Of a stretch of 64,000 nucleotides of DNA, positions 50,886 through 59,991 are shown piece by piece. Both the position numbers and the translations under genes were made by a program. Source of the stretch: Natrinema sp031626495. GTDB lineage: Archaea > Halobacteriota > Halobacteria > Halobacteriales > Natrialbaceae. A model generated the notes under the pieces. That model was not told the origin of the DNA and did no database searches. It was given only the letters and a program-made list of their open reading frames with translations. Location: assembly GCF_031626495.1 (NCBI RefSeq), contig NZ_JAMQOJ010000008.1:62001-126000 (forward strand), in the 5' to 3' direction. How positions within the stretch are numbered: the first letter of the stretch is position 1; every line of letters starts with the position of its first letter.

Positions 50886-52076
50886 ATGTTCGCGATCGAT
50901 AATTTAAGCGATGCGATCGACGTCACCCGGGAGTTTTTCACGCCGATCGACAGGGGACAGTGGCTCCGACTCGCGATCGTCGTCCTGTTCGTGACCTCGT
51001 TCGGGGCCGGTGGGCCGGCGTTCGGTGGTGGGGGCGGAAACGCCGGTACGGTCACCGACGATCCCGCCCAAGACGACCTCCCATCGGAGTTCGAAAGCGA
51101 CGCGTCGACGTCACAACTTCTGTTCTGGGGACTCATCGTACTCGGAATCGTACTCGTACTCTGGCTCGGCTACGCGTTTCTCTCCGCCGTCATGACGTTC
51201 GTCTTTCTCGAGTCGCTTCGGTCCGGAGAAGTCCACATCAGACGCTACTTCGGAAACAATATCGGCCGCGGACTGTGGCTATTCCTGTTTCGACTCGGAC
51301 TCGGACTCGTGGCGCTGTTCCTCCTCGGCGTGCCGATTCTGTTGATCGTTCTCTTCGCGACGGGTGGGCAGGGAGCGCTTACGGCCGGATCCGTTCTGGC
51401 GTTTATCCCGTACGCAATCGTCGTCGGACTGCTCTTCGGTATTCTATCGCAGTTCACCTCCGCGTTCGTCGCCCCGATCATGTTGCTCGAGGACAGGGGC
51501 GTCCTCGCGTCGTGGCGTCGGTTCTGGGGGACGTTGCGACGGAACTGGGCCGAGTACCTCGTGTATCTGCTGTTGGTCTGGATCCTGCAACTCGTGGTCG
51601 GGGGCGCGGCCTGGATCGTCGTCGGAATCGCCGGATTCGTCCTCGCGGTCCCGTTCGTCATCGTCGTTGCACTCCTCGTGTTCGCTCTCGGGCCGCTCGG
51701 CGTCCTCCTCTCGATCCCAGTCGGTCTGGTCGGCGCGGTGCTCGGGCTGCTCCTGCTGGGCGCGGTCTGGGCGCCGATCGCGTCGTACTTCCAGTACTAT
51801 GCGCTGTTGTTGCTCGGCGATACGGACGCAGACCTCGACCTGATCCCCGACCAGCGTGCAGCGACCCGCGAGGGGACGGCGGACTGGCGCGACCGGCCGG
51901 AGGACGCCGACCCGACGAATCGACCCGACGAGTTCGACGACGAAACCGGCTGGGACGACGACCGTGATCGAGGCGACGCCGACGACGAAACGGACTGGGG
52001 GAGCTCGAGCGGCTGGGACGACGAAACCGACGACACGGACGACACCGACGGCGACGAAAACGGCGGCTGGCGGTAG
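50886..52076 (+). CDS. Multi-helix membrane protein (DUF7544-like)
   Basis: 396 residues with about seven hydrophobic helices between residues 25 and 310 (for example LLFWGLIVLGIVLVLWLGY and AGFVLAVPFVIVVALLVFAL). A ~90-residue acidic C-terminal tail is repetitive in Asp, Trp and Gly. MFAIDNLSDAIDVTREFFTP is the conserved N terminus. Widespread in haloarchaea, function unknown; a channel or assembly factor is possible but not shown. Confidence 0.8.
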   Translation: MFAIDNLSDAIDVTREFFTPIDRGQWLRLAIVVLFVTSFGAGGPAFGGGGGNAGTVTDDPAQDDLPSEFESDASTSQLLFWGLIVLGIVLVLWLGYAFLSAVMTFVFLESLRSGEVHIRRYFGNNIGRGLWLFLFRLGLGLVALFLLGVPILLIVLFATGGQGALTAGSVLAFIPYAIVVGLLFGILSQFTSAFVAPIMLLEDRGVLASWRRFWGTLRRNWAEYLVYLLLVWILQLVVGGAAWIVVGIAGFVLAVPFVIVVALLVFALGPLGVLLSIPVGLVGAVLGLLLLGAVWAPIASYFQYYALLLLGDTDADLDLIPDQRAATREGTADWRDRPEDADPTNRPDEFDDETGWDDDRDRGDADDETDWGSSSGWDDETDDTDDTDGDENGGWR

Positions 52077-52136
52077 TGCCGCGTTCGGAACCGATATCGG
52101 CAGTGGCCTTATTTCCCGCGCCATCGAGTACCACGT

Positions 52137-53279
52137 ATGGCCGTCGATCTGCCCGACGAACACCGGATGATCCGGGAAACCGTCAGGGACTTCTGCGAGA
52201 CTGAGATCGAGCCGATCGCCCAGGAGATCGAGGACGAACACCGGTTCCCCGCGGATATCTTCGATCAACTCGCCGATCTCGATATGATGGGCGTCCCGAT
52301 CGCCGAGGAGTACGGCGGCCTCGGCGGCGATACGCTCATGTACGCGCTGGTCGCCGAGGAACTCGGCCGCGTCTCCGGCGCGATCGGACTCTCCTACGTC
52401 GCGCACACGTCCCTCGCGTCGAAACCGATCGAACTGTTCGGTACCGAGACCCAGAAAGAGCAGTGGCTACGCCCGCTCGCCGAGGGCGAGTACGTCGGCG
52501 GCTGGGCGCTGACTGAACCCGACAGCGGGTCGGACGCCTCCGACATGAACACACGAGCCGAACGGGATGGCGACAAGTGGGTGCTCAACGGGACCAAGCA
52601 GTTCATCACGAACGCCTCCGAGGCCGGTTCGATCCTCGTCAAGGCCGTCACAGACCCCGACGCGGGCTACGACGGCATCTCGACGTTCATCGTCGACCCC
52701 CGCGAAGACGACGGCTTCGAGGTGACCACGGTCTGGGACAAGATGGGGCTCAACGCCTCGCCGACCTGCGAAATATCGCTCGAGAACGTCCGTCTGTCCG
52801 AAGATCGTCTGCTCGGTGACGAAGGTGACGGCTGGGAGCAGACGAAGAAGACCCTCGACGGCGGCCGAATCTCGATCGCCGCGCTCTCGACGGGACTCGC
52901 ACAGGGTGCCTACGAACACGCGAAATCCTACAGCAAAGAGCGCGAACAGTTCGGCCAGCCCATCTGCGAGTTCGACGCGATCCGGGACACGATCGTCGAC
53001 ATGTACCGAAAGACGGAGCGCGCTCGACTACTGACCCGACGGGCCGCCCGAACGTACGATCGGGGCGAGACCGTGACTCGAGAGTCGGCGCTCGCGAAAC
53101 TGGACGCTAGCGAGGCCGCCCGCGAGGTGGCCGAGGACGCCGTGCAGGTGCTGGGCGGCTACGGCTATACGACCGATTTCGCCCCCCAGCGCTTCTATCG
53201 TGACGCGAAACTCATGGAGATCGGCGAGGGAACGAGCGAGATCCAGCATCTGGTCATCGGCCGCGAACTCGGCCTCTGA
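52137..53279 (+). CDS. Acyl-CoA dehydrogenase
   Basis: 380 residues, complete. It has GWALTEPDSGSDASDM (flavin contact), TKQFITNASEA, AKSYSKEREQFGQPICEFDA and, at the C terminus, EIGEGTSEIQHLVIGREL, which retains the standard catalytic Glu of short/medium-chain enzymes. The position equivalent to the isovaleryl-CoA dehydrogenase base is Gly (LDGGRISIA). Thus it differs from the enzyme at 1-648 in active-site layout. It stands alone. Start at ATG 52137 gives the usual N terminus (DEHRMIRETVRDF). Confidence 0.94.
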   Translation: MAVDLPDEHRMIRETVRDFCETEIEPIAQEIEDEHRFPADIFDQLADLDMMGVPIAEEYGGLGGDTLMYALVAEELGRVSGAIGLSYVAHTSLASKPIELFGTETQKEQWLRPLAEGEYVGGWALTEPDSGSDASDMNTRAERDGDKWVLNGTKQFITNASEAGSILVKAVTDPDAGYDGISTFIVDPREDDGFEVTTVWDKMGLNASPTCEISLENVRLSEDRLLGDEGDGWEQTKKTLDGGRISIAALSTGLAQGAYEHAKSYSKEREQFGQPICEFDAIRDTIVDMYRKTERARLLTRRAARTYDRGETVTRESALAKLDASEAAREVAEDAVQVLGGYGYTTDFAPQRFYRDAKLMEIGEGTSEIQHLVIGRELGL

Positions 53280-53336
53280 TCGGATTCGTTCGACTCGGCC
53301 TCGAGCGACGACGCACCGCTTCGACGGGATCGGACC

Positions 53337-54110
53337 TCAGCCGAGCACGCCGCCGTCGTCGTCCCCGTCGCTCTGATTGCCGTCTTTGCTCTTTTCGTCG
53401 GTGCTGTTCGAATCGCCGCTGCTCTCGTTTCCGCCATCGTCGCTCGAGTCGCCGCTCGAGGCGCTTTCGTCGACCTCGGTCGTCACCGCTTCGGCGAGTG
53501 ACGTGATATTCGACTTTTCCTGCATCCGGAGCTGTTCGGGATAGACGCCGATCGTCACGAGCAGGTCGTCGTCTGCCTCGACGGCTTTCGTGACGTGAAG
53601 GTCGACCGTAACGCTCTGACCGTCGAATTTCGCGTCGGCGGTGAACTGCGATTGGGTCGTCGTCTCCTCGAGGATCGTGACCTCGGCGTCCTCGACGTGA
53701 GAGATGTTTTCGATGCCGTTGTAGTTGTTCTCGACGAGATCAACGAGTTCTTTCGTCGACATTTCTTCGACGGGGTTGAACTGCTTGCCGAGGAGTTTGA
53801 CTTTCGGCGTCGTCAGGACGTTGAAGACGGCCCCGCGCCGGCTCCCCAGCGGCCCCATGTCGACGGATTTCTCGTGTTTCGTCATGTGGTTCGTAACCGA
53901 TACCGTCCCGGTGAGCCCCCCGCCGGGGACCTCTTTCTCCACCCCGATCTCGTCGACGGTGGTCTGTTCGTATCCCGTGTCGTCGCGGGCGCTGGCCTCG
54001 ACCCCAGCCGGGGCTGACTCGTGGTTAGCCATGCCGATCACACCCAGACAGCCGGACAGGCCGGCGAGACCGGCGGTTCCGATCCCGGCCAGTACGCGTC
54101 GTCGATTCAT
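53337..54110 (-). CDS. Tat-type lipoprotein (DUF6517-like)
   Basis: 257 residues. The signal MNRRRVLAGIGTAGLAGLSG ends at lipobox LAGLSGC (Cys21), so the protein is exported via Tat and anchored by a lipid in the membrane. The middle (about 60-200, GLTGTVSVTNHMTKHEKSV) is a beta-rich domain common in haloarchaea. The tail (Ser, Asp, Gly, Asn) is disordered. Function unknown. Confidence 0.82.
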   Translation of the reverse strand: MNRRRVLAGIGTAGLAGLSGCLGVIGMANHESAPAGVEASARDDTGYEQTTVDEIGVEKEVPGGGLTGTVSVTNHMTKHEKSVDMGPLGSRRGAVFNVLTTPKVKLLGKQFNPVEEMSTKELVDLVENNYNGIENISHVEDAEVTILEETTTQSQFTADAKFDGQSVTVDLHVTKAVEADDDLLVTIGVYPEQLRMQEKSNITSLAEAVTTEVDESASSGDSSDDGGNESSGDSNSTDEKSKDGNQSDGDDDGGVLG

Positions 54111-54235
54111 CTCCCTACAAATGACGGTCCAGCTGGTAAGTGTTTGTTGGAACTACGAGTGTCTGTCAAACTGAAAACAGTCGGTCATCGATCCGCGACT
54201 CGGACCCCGCTACCGACCGAGCGGTGACCGGCCGA

Positions 54236-55492
54236 TCAGGGCCAGCTACCGGCCTCTTCGAACGCGTCGGCGACACGCTGAATCGCGACGACGTATGCCG
54301 CGGTCCGCGGGTTCTCGAGGTCGTTCTCCTCGTAGGCCTCGACCAGCGCGTCGAAGGCGTCCACGATGACCGTCTCGAGTTCGTCGTTGACGCGCTCTTC
54401 CGACCAGGAGAAGCGTTGGCGGTTCTGGACCCACTCGAAGTAGGAGACGGTGACGCCGCCCGCGTTCGCGAGTATGTCCGGGATGACGAAGACGTCCTTC
54501 CCCTCGAGTACGTCGTCAGCCGCGGGGGTCAGCGGTCCGTTCGCCGCCTCCGAGATGACGTCGGCTTTCACGTCTTTTGCGAGGTCTTCGTCGACCGCGT
54601 TCTCGAGCGCGGCGGGGATCAGCAGGTCGACGTCGAGGGTGAGTACCTCGTCGTTGGTGATCTCCTCCTCGCTCTCGCTGTAGCCGACGACGCTGCCGGT
54701 CTCGTTTTTGTGCTGCTTGGCCCCGACCGGGTCGAAGCCGTCAGGGTTGTAGATGCCGCCACTCGAGTCGCTGGCGGCGACGACGGTCGCGCCCATCCGG
54801 TCGATCAGTTTCGCGGCGATCCAGCCGGCGTTGCCGTAGCCTTGCACGGCGACGGTCGCACCCTCGAGGTCCTTGTCGAGATAGTCGAACGCCTCGCGCG
54901 CGGCGAGGACGGTCGAGCGACCGGTCGCCTCGACCCGGCCTTCGCTGCCGCCCGAATCGAGCGCCTTCCCCGTGATGACGCCCGGTTCCGTCGTGTTCTC
55001 CAGAGTCTCGTAAGTGTCCTTGATCCAGTTCATCTCCCGCTGGCCCGTGTTCACGTCGGGGGCGGGCACGTCGCGGTCCTCGCCGATCATCGGTCGCAGT
55101 TCCTTCGCGAACGAGCGGGTGAGGCGCTCGAGTTCCGCCTCGGAGTAGTCGTCGGGATTGATAACGATACCGCCCTTGCCGCCGCCGAGCGGGATGTCGA
55201 CGATCGCGGTCTTGTAGGTCATCCAGCCGGACAGCGCTTTGACCTCGTCGCGGGAGACCTGCGGATGGTAGCGGATGCCGCCCTTGTACGGCCCGCGGTC
55301 GCCGTTGAACTGCGAGCGGAAGGCCTTGAACCGCTCGAGGTCGCCGTCATCGCGTTCGATCGTGAGGTTCGTCTCGAGGACACGCTCGGGGTGTTTGAGC
55401 CGCTCGATCACGTCGTCGCCGATGTCGAGATAGGTCGCTGCCTCGTCTATCTGCGATTGCAGGCTTTCGAACGGGTTGGCTTCCTCGCTCAT
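54236..55492 (-). CDS. Glutamate dehydrogenase (Glu/Leu/Phe/Val dehydrogenase family)
   Basis: 418 residues. Catalytic region DIPLGGGKGGIVI (active Lys) and the nucleotide-binding region VAVQGYGNAGWIAAKLID are clear, as are the substrate contacts in RGPYKGGIRYHPQ and VPAPDVNTGQREMNWI. It interconverts glutamate and 2-oxoglutarate. The usual archaeal hexameric length. NAD versus NADP use is not safely read. TATA-like cttatcc lies ~30 bases upstream of the ATG. Confidence 0.94.
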   Translation of the reverse strand: MSEEANPFESLQSQIDEAATYLDIGDDVIERLKHPERVLETNLTIERDDGDLERFKAFRSQFNGDRGPYKGGIRYHPQVSRDEVKALSGWMTYKTAIVDIPLGGGKGGIVINPDDYSEAELERLTRSFAKELRPMIGEDRDVPAPDVNTGQREMNWIKDTYETLENTTEPGVITGKALDSGGSEGRVEATGRSTVLAAREAFDYLDKDLEGATVAVQGYGNAGWIAAKLIDRMGATVVAASDSSGGIYNPDGFDPVGAKQHKNETGSVVGYSESEEEITNDEVLTLDVDLLIPAALENAVDEDLAKDVKADVISEAANGPLTPAADDVLEGKDVFVIPDILANAGGVTVSYFEWVQNRQRFSWSEERVNDELETVIVDAFDALVEAYEENDLENPRTAAYVVAIQRVADAFEEAGSWP

Positions 55493-55673
55493 AGGAGGGA
55501 GATTCTAGCGACCGGGGGATAAGCGTAGCGAATATCTATCATAGAAGGGTATGGGTGTTCACTCAGGACGACTTAATCACCCATTATATCGACCGTTCGG
55601 TCACTTTTCGCCTAAAGCGGCTGTACCCGATCCCGAATTCACTCGACTCGAGCGCGATCGAGATGCGTCCGGA

Positions 55674-55886
55674 TTATGCCGCTTCGACGGGATCGCAGCC
55701 GGTTCGCGATCGCCGGTCGACGACGGTTCCGCAGACGGGACAGACGAGCAGTCGATCGCCCCGTTCCGTCTCGGTCTCCCAGTCGTCGGCGATCGTTCCT
55801 TCGTGACCGCAGTCCGGACAGAAGAGGACGGTCTTTCCCCGTGCTGGCGGCGGATGCGAATCGTCGTGGTACGTGTACGTCGTCAT
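55674..55886 (-). CDS. Zinc-ribbon small protein
   Basis: 70 residues. FCPDCGHEGTI and LVCPVCGTVVDRR form a two-CxxC ribbon with a Trp-containing loop (DDWETE). The haloarchaeal small zinc-ribbon class; an upstream gap of ~120 bases and close downstream gene suggest its own promoter. Function unknown. Confidence 0.77.
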   Translation of the reverse strand: MTTYTYHDDSHPPPARGKTVLFCPDCGHEGTIADDWETETERGDRLLVCPVCGTVVDRRSRTGCDPVEAA

Positions 55887-56007
55887 GGGAATTCCTAGGA
55901 ATCCTGCGGGTTTAGGGGTTGTGTGGGACGAACGATCGTGACGAACGACGACCGTCCCTTAGCTGGCAGCCCCGCGTACTAAGCCGCTCGTCGTGGTCGA
56001 CCGCCGT

Positions 56008-57408
56008 ATGTCTATCGAGAGTACGAATCCGGCGACGGGAGACGTGGTCGACAGGTTCGAGGAGACGTCGGCCGACGAACGGGACGAGCGCATCGCGCGG
56101 GCGACAGAAACTTTTGAGGAGTGGTCTGAGACGCCGATCGAGACGCGCCAGCGACTCGTCGCGAACGCGGGTGAGGTGCTCCGAGAGAACGCGGACGAGT
56201 ACGCCGAACTGATGACCGAGGAGATGGGGAAACCCATCGGGCAGGCCCACAGCGAGGTCGAGAAGTGCGCGTGGCTCTGTGACTACTACGCCGAAACCGC
56301 CGCGGAACACCTGCAGGACGAGGTGATCGCGAGCGACGAAGACGCGAAGACGGTCGTGGCTTACCAGCCGCTCGGTCCGATCCTCGCGATTATGCCCTGG
56401 AACTTCCCGTTCTGGCAGGTGTTTCGCTTCGCCGTTCCCAACCTCGCGGCTGGCAACGTCGGCCTGTTGAAACACGCCTCGAACGTCCCCGGCTGTGCGC
56501 AGGCCATTCAAGACATCTTCGAGGAGGCCGGCTTCCCCCAAGGCGCGTTCACGACGCTGCTGATCGGCTCCGACGAAATCGACGAGGTGATCGAAGACGA
56601 CCGCATCGCGGGCGTCACCCTCACCGGCAGCGGCGGCGCGGGCCGAGCGGTCGCCGAAACGGCCGGCAGCCAGCTCAAGAAAACCGTTCTCGAACTCGGC
56701 GGGAGTGACCCCTTCGTCGTGCTCGAGGACGCGCCGATGGAGGAGACGGTCGAGACGGCAGTACAGGCCCGCCTGATCAACAACGGCCAGTCCTGTATCG
56801 CAGCGAAGCGATTCATCGTAGTCGACGAGGTCTACGACGAGTTCGTCGACCGATTCGTCGAGGAGATGAACGACCAGACCGTGGGCGATCCGATGGACGA
56901 GGAGACCGATATCGGCCCGCAGGCCCGCGAGGACCTCATGGAGGACCTCCACGAGCAGGTCGAGGAGACAGTCGAGAAAGGCGGCGAGATCGAACTCGGC
57001 GGCGAGCCGATGGACCGCGACGGCGCGTACTACCCGCCGACGGTCCTGACCGACGTGCCCGAAGACGCCCCCGCGGATCAGGAGGAACTGTTCGGCCCCG
57101 TCGCGACCGTCTTCCGGGTCCCAGACGAAGACGCCGCGATCGAGAAGGCCAACGACACCCGCTTCGGGCTCGGCGCGAGCGTCTGGACGGAGGACCTCGA
57201 GCGCGGCGAACGCGTCGCCCGCGAGTTCGAGTCCGGGCTGGCGTTCGTCAACGAACTCGTCAAGTCGGATCCCCGGCTCCCCTTCGGCGGCGTGAAAGAC
57301 TCGGGCTACGGTCGGGAGCTCTCGGAACACGGGATCCGAGAGTTCGTTAACACGAAGACGATCTGGGTCCAGCAGGACGCCGGCGACGAGACGGGACTGG
57401 TGGAATAA
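56008..57408 (+). CDS. Aldehyde dehydrogenase, succinate-semialdehyde-dehydrogenase-like
   Basis: 466 residues. IMPWNFPFWQVFRFA, LTGSGGAGRAVAE, LELGGSDPFVVL (Glu base) and NNGQSCIAAKRFIV (nucleophile Cys) match the short ALDH branch of succinate-semialdehyde dehydrogenases (about 460 residues). QEELFGPVATVFRV and FGGVKDSGYGRELSEHGI close the fold. NAD(P) preference not readable. ATG 56008 gives MSIESTNPATGDVV; an in-frame ATG 15 bases upstream is possible. Confidence 0.93.
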   Translation: MSIESTNPATGDVVDRFEETSADERDERIARATETFEEWSETPIETRQRLVANAGEVLRENADEYAELMTEEMGKPIGQAHSEVEKCAWLCDYYAETAAEHLQDEVIASDEDAKTVVAYQPLGPILAIMPWNFPFWQVFRFAVPNLAAGNVGLLKHASNVPGCAQAIQDIFEEAGFPQGAFTTLLIGSDEIDEVIEDDRIAGVTLTGSGGAGRAVAETAGSQLKKTVLELGGSDPFVVLEDAPMEETVETAVQARLINNGQSCIAAKRFIVVDEVYDEFVDRFVEEMNDQTVGDPMDEETDIGPQAREDLMEDLHEQVEETVEKGGEIELGGEPMDRDGAYYPPTVLTDVPEDAPADQEELFGPVATVFRVPDEDAAIEKANDTRFGLGASVWTEDLERGERVAREFESGLAFVNELVKSDPRLPFGGVKDSGYGRELSEHGIREFVNTKTIWVQQDAGDETGLVE

Positions 57409-57617
57409 CGTAGCCGCTCCGAACATACCTCACCGGCGGCGTCTCGCCGTCCTCGGTTTCGAACAGGAGAGCGACTAGATCTCGCCGAGGTCGTCCGCCG
57501 GGCGGTATCCCCGATCGAACTCGAGGAGACAGTTTCGCATGCGTCGGCGACGGTCGCAACACCGAGACGATCTGCTCGAAAGACCGATTGCGTACGACGA
57601 ATCGTCACTACGCACGG

Positions 57618-58535
57618 TTACGGTCTGTCCGATCGGTTCCGATACAACCCGGCGAGCGTGGCCGAGACCAACGCGCCGAGAAAGAGGACGGCGAACAGTA
57701 GGAGATCGATCACTCGAAAGCGAACCGAAGACCGCTCCGAAGCGGGAGTTCGAGAGTCGCTATCGGCGTCGTCGGTAACGTTATTCGTCACATTGGTGAC
57801 CGGCGTCTCGTTGGCTGTCGATCGGTTCGTCGTCTCGTTCGGACTGTCGTTTCGTTTGGGGACGAGCGTCACGTTCTGCTCGATCGACTCGCGGTTCTCG
57901 GCCTCGATCGCGACTCGCCGGATGTAGTAGCCGGTCGCGTTCACCTCGAGCGTATGCCGCTCTCGCGGGACGACTGTTTCGTACGCACCGTCAGGCCCTG
58001 TCACCGTCTCGGCACCGATACTTCTGATTGCTATCGTCGCGTTCTCGATTGGGTCGTTCGTCTCGTCCCGTACTGTTCCGAGCACTTTAGCCGTCGCTAC
58101 CGAGAGCGTGACGTCGAGGGTCGCCCACTAGGTCGACGTGACGTTCACAGTCGCCGTTTCCCGATGGAAGCCGTCCGCGGAGACGACGATTTCGTGCGTA
58201 CCCTCGGGGAGTTTCAGATTGTAGTATCCGTCGCTGGCAGGGGTCGTTTTCCTTTCAGTACCGTTCACTGCGACTGTCGCGTCCATGATGGGGTTCCCCT
58301 CTTCGTCGGTCACTCGTCCACTGAGACGGCCCGTATTCTCGTCGTCAGCCGAGTTGACGTTCGCCGCCTGACCGATACCGATCACAGTCTCGCCGGCCGT
58401 CGCTGTTCGGATCGCAGTCGGTTGCTCGACCGGTATCTCAGTTGAATTGGACCGAGTGATTGTAGTGGTCGGCAGAGATACAATAAATATGATAGATATG
58501 ACGACGGCGATCGTTCGTCTTCCAGTAACACCCAT
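57618..58535 (-). pseudogene. Carboxypeptidase-regulatory-repeat membrane protein split by in-frame TAG
   Basis: A single frame of 305 codons from ATG 58535 to 57618, interrupted only by TAG at 58128-58130. Before it: signal/anchor helix TIAVVISIIFIVSLPTTTI and one carboxypeptidase-regulatory-like repeat (GRLSGRVTDEEGNPIMDATV, GYYNLKLPEGTHEIVVSADG). After it the frame continues with no shift: a second repeat (VLGTVRDETNDPIENATI, HTLEVNATGYYIRR), an Asn/Thr-rich stalk and a C-terminal helix VIDLLLFAVLFLGALVSATL. One C-to-T change (Gln to stop) explains it. The split halves or a truncated protein may still be made; recoding of TAG is possible but unlikely. Confidence 0.78.
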
Positions 58536-58670
58536 ACGTTTTCCGACATCTCGAGTGGGAGTAGTTTCCCGCGAATAATTATTATTTCTATGAGGTTACC
58601 GGTTGCGGGCCGAGGCGCGGTCGTTAGTGTTTCCGACGCGTTTTTGTGGACACTGTGTGACAGGAAAGTC

Positions 58671-58766
58671 ATGATCAATCAGTACTACGAGGAGTTCGCG
58701 GTCCACGAGTTCGACCGAACCGTCCTCTCGCTGAAACGCGAACACGCCGCTGGGGAGGAGGAGTGA
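58671..58766 (+). pseudogene. MaoC-hydratase remnant with internal deletion (31 codons)
   Basis: The frame reads MINQYYEEFAV joined to HEFDRTVLSLKREHAAGEEE. The first part matches the start (YYEEFEV) and the second the end (CEFDRTALSLKREHEA) of the intact MaoC gene at 4210-4674. About 380 bases of the middle are missing. In the intact gene the two junction sites are near-identical 10-mers (ggtcggcgag at 4239-4248, ggtctgcgag at 4620-4629), and the remnant has ggtccacgag at 58700-58709, consistent with deletion between short repeats. It ends seven bases before the PH-domain gene. Confidence 0.8.
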
Positions 58767-58773
58767 TCGTCCC

Positions 58774-59379
58774 ATGAGCACGGAATCGATCGACACCGAC
58801 GCGGACCTCGAGTGGCTGTCGCTCGAGGCCGACGAGGAGATCCTCTGGGCCGGTGGCCCTGACCGACGGACGCTCATCCCGGCGGTCGCGATCGGGATCC
58901 CGCTCTCGATCGTCCTGATCGGCCTGGTCATCATCGCGAGCGAGTACCTTCGGGTGACGAACACCCACTACGTCGTGACGACCCGGGCGCTGTACAAGAA
59001 GACGGGCGTCCTCTCGCGGGACGTCAAGCGGATCGAACACGAGAAGGTGCAGGACATCTCCTACAGCCAGAGCGCGCTGGGGACCCACTTCGGGTACGGC
59101 GACGTCGAAGTGAGCACCGCCGGCGGCTCCGGCGTCGAGATGTCCTTCGACGCGGTCCCCGATCCGAAGGGCGTCCAGCAGCGGATCAGCGAGCGGATCG
59201 ACCGCAAGCGAGGTGCCGCCGCGGACGGCGAGTCGAGCGAGGACGTTCTCGCGGAGATCCTCACCGAACTCCGAGCGATCCGGACGACGCTCGAGGACGA
59301 CGAGGCCGTTCGATCGTCCACCCGAGACGGCACCGACGGCGGCTCCCCCTACGAGTATGACGAGGACCGATCGGTCTGA
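58774..59379 (+). CDS. Bacterial-type PH-domain membrane protein (YdbS-like)
   Basis: 201 residues. A short acidic lead (LEADEEILWAGGPDRRTLIP) and one hydrophobic stretch (AVAIGIPLSIVLIGLVIIAS) are followed by a bPH2 domain, LRVTNTHYVVTTRALYKKTG and VKRIEHEKVQDISYSQSALG. An acidic C-terminal helix (EDVLAEILTELRAIRTTLED) ends it. It overlaps the next PH-domain gene by 23 bases. Role unknown; such pairs are membrane-associated. Confidence 0.85.
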   Translation: MSTESIDTDADLEWLSLEADEEILWAGGPDRRTLIPAVAIGIPLSIVLIGLVIIASEYLRVTNTHYVVTTRALYKKTGVLSRDVKRIEHEKVQDISYSQSALGTHFGYGDVEVSTAGGSGVEMSFDAVPDPKGVQQRISERIDRKRGAAADGESSEDVLAEILTELRAIRTTLEDDEAVRSSTRDGTDGGSPYEYDEDRSV

Positions 59380-59977
59380 GCCGGCGGCGGGAGTCGACTC
59401 GAGGCCGAGCGCCGGCGAACCCGGGACAGCGATTCCGACCTGGCTCCCGGTCGAGGACGGCGAGGAGATCCGCTGGCAGGGCGGACCGCGAATTCAGACC
59501 GTGCTTCCGTCGGCCGCGTTCGCCGTCGTCGGCACGGTCGCACTGCTGGCCGCGATCGCCCTCGATTTCCTGCCGGTTTTCGCCGCCGTCGGAATCCCCC
59601 TCGTCGTCGCGCCGGCGCTGTGGACGTACGCCCGCGTCTCGCGGACGGCGTTCGTCGTCACCGACGCGGTGGCCGCGACCCGCCACGGCGTGCTCGGCCG
59701 GACCGTCAGGACCGTCTCCCTCGAACGGATCCAGAACACGACCGTCGAGCAGACCCCGATCGGGCGGTTCGTCGGCTACGGCACCGTCACGATCGAGACC
59801 GCGAGCGGAACCGAGATCGCGTTCTGGAACGTCGAGGAACCGGCGCGGATCCGCGACCGGCTCGAGGCGGAACGCGAGCGCCTGACCGGCGGCGAGGTGC
59901 CCGGTTCGCGCGAGCAGTGGACGGCCGTCCTCGAGGAGGTTCGCGCGTGGCGACGGCTCCTCGAGCAGAATCCGTGA
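59357..59977 (+). CDS. Second PH-domain membrane protein
   Basis: 206 residues. Two hydrophobic helices (about 60-105) are followed by a bPH2 domain: RTAFVVTDAVAATRHGVLGR, SLERIQNTTVEQTPIGRFVG, TVTIETASGTEIAFWNVEEP. It shares the layout of the upstream neighbour but is only distantly similar, so a tandem duplication followed by divergence is likely. ATG 59357 lies inside the previous gene (23-base overlap), indicating translational coupling. Confidence 0.83.
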   Translation: MTRTDRSEPAAGVDSRPSAGEPGTAIPTWLPVEDGEEIRWQGGPRIQTVLPSAAFAVVGTVALLAAIALDFLPVFAAVGIPLVVAPALWTYARVSRTAFVVTDAVAATRHGVLGRTVRTVSLERIQNTTVEQTPIGRFVGYGTVTIETASGTEIAFWNVEEPARIRDRLEAERERLTGGEVPGSREQWTAVLEEVRAWRRLLEQNP

Positions 59978-59991
59978 ACCGTCTCGGCCGA

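Noticed and set aside
57347..57540. Short minus-strand frames (MRNCLLEFDRGYRPADD; VALLFETEDGETPPVRYV) that could join by a frameshift into a small protein
   Set aside because: Overlaps the end of the aldehyde dehydrogenase gene and matches no family I know; too weak to list as a gene, though it may be another relic.
58128..58130. TAG read as pyrrolysine
   Set aside because: No Pyl machinery or methylamine methyltransferase context is visible; a single nonsense mutation is simpler.
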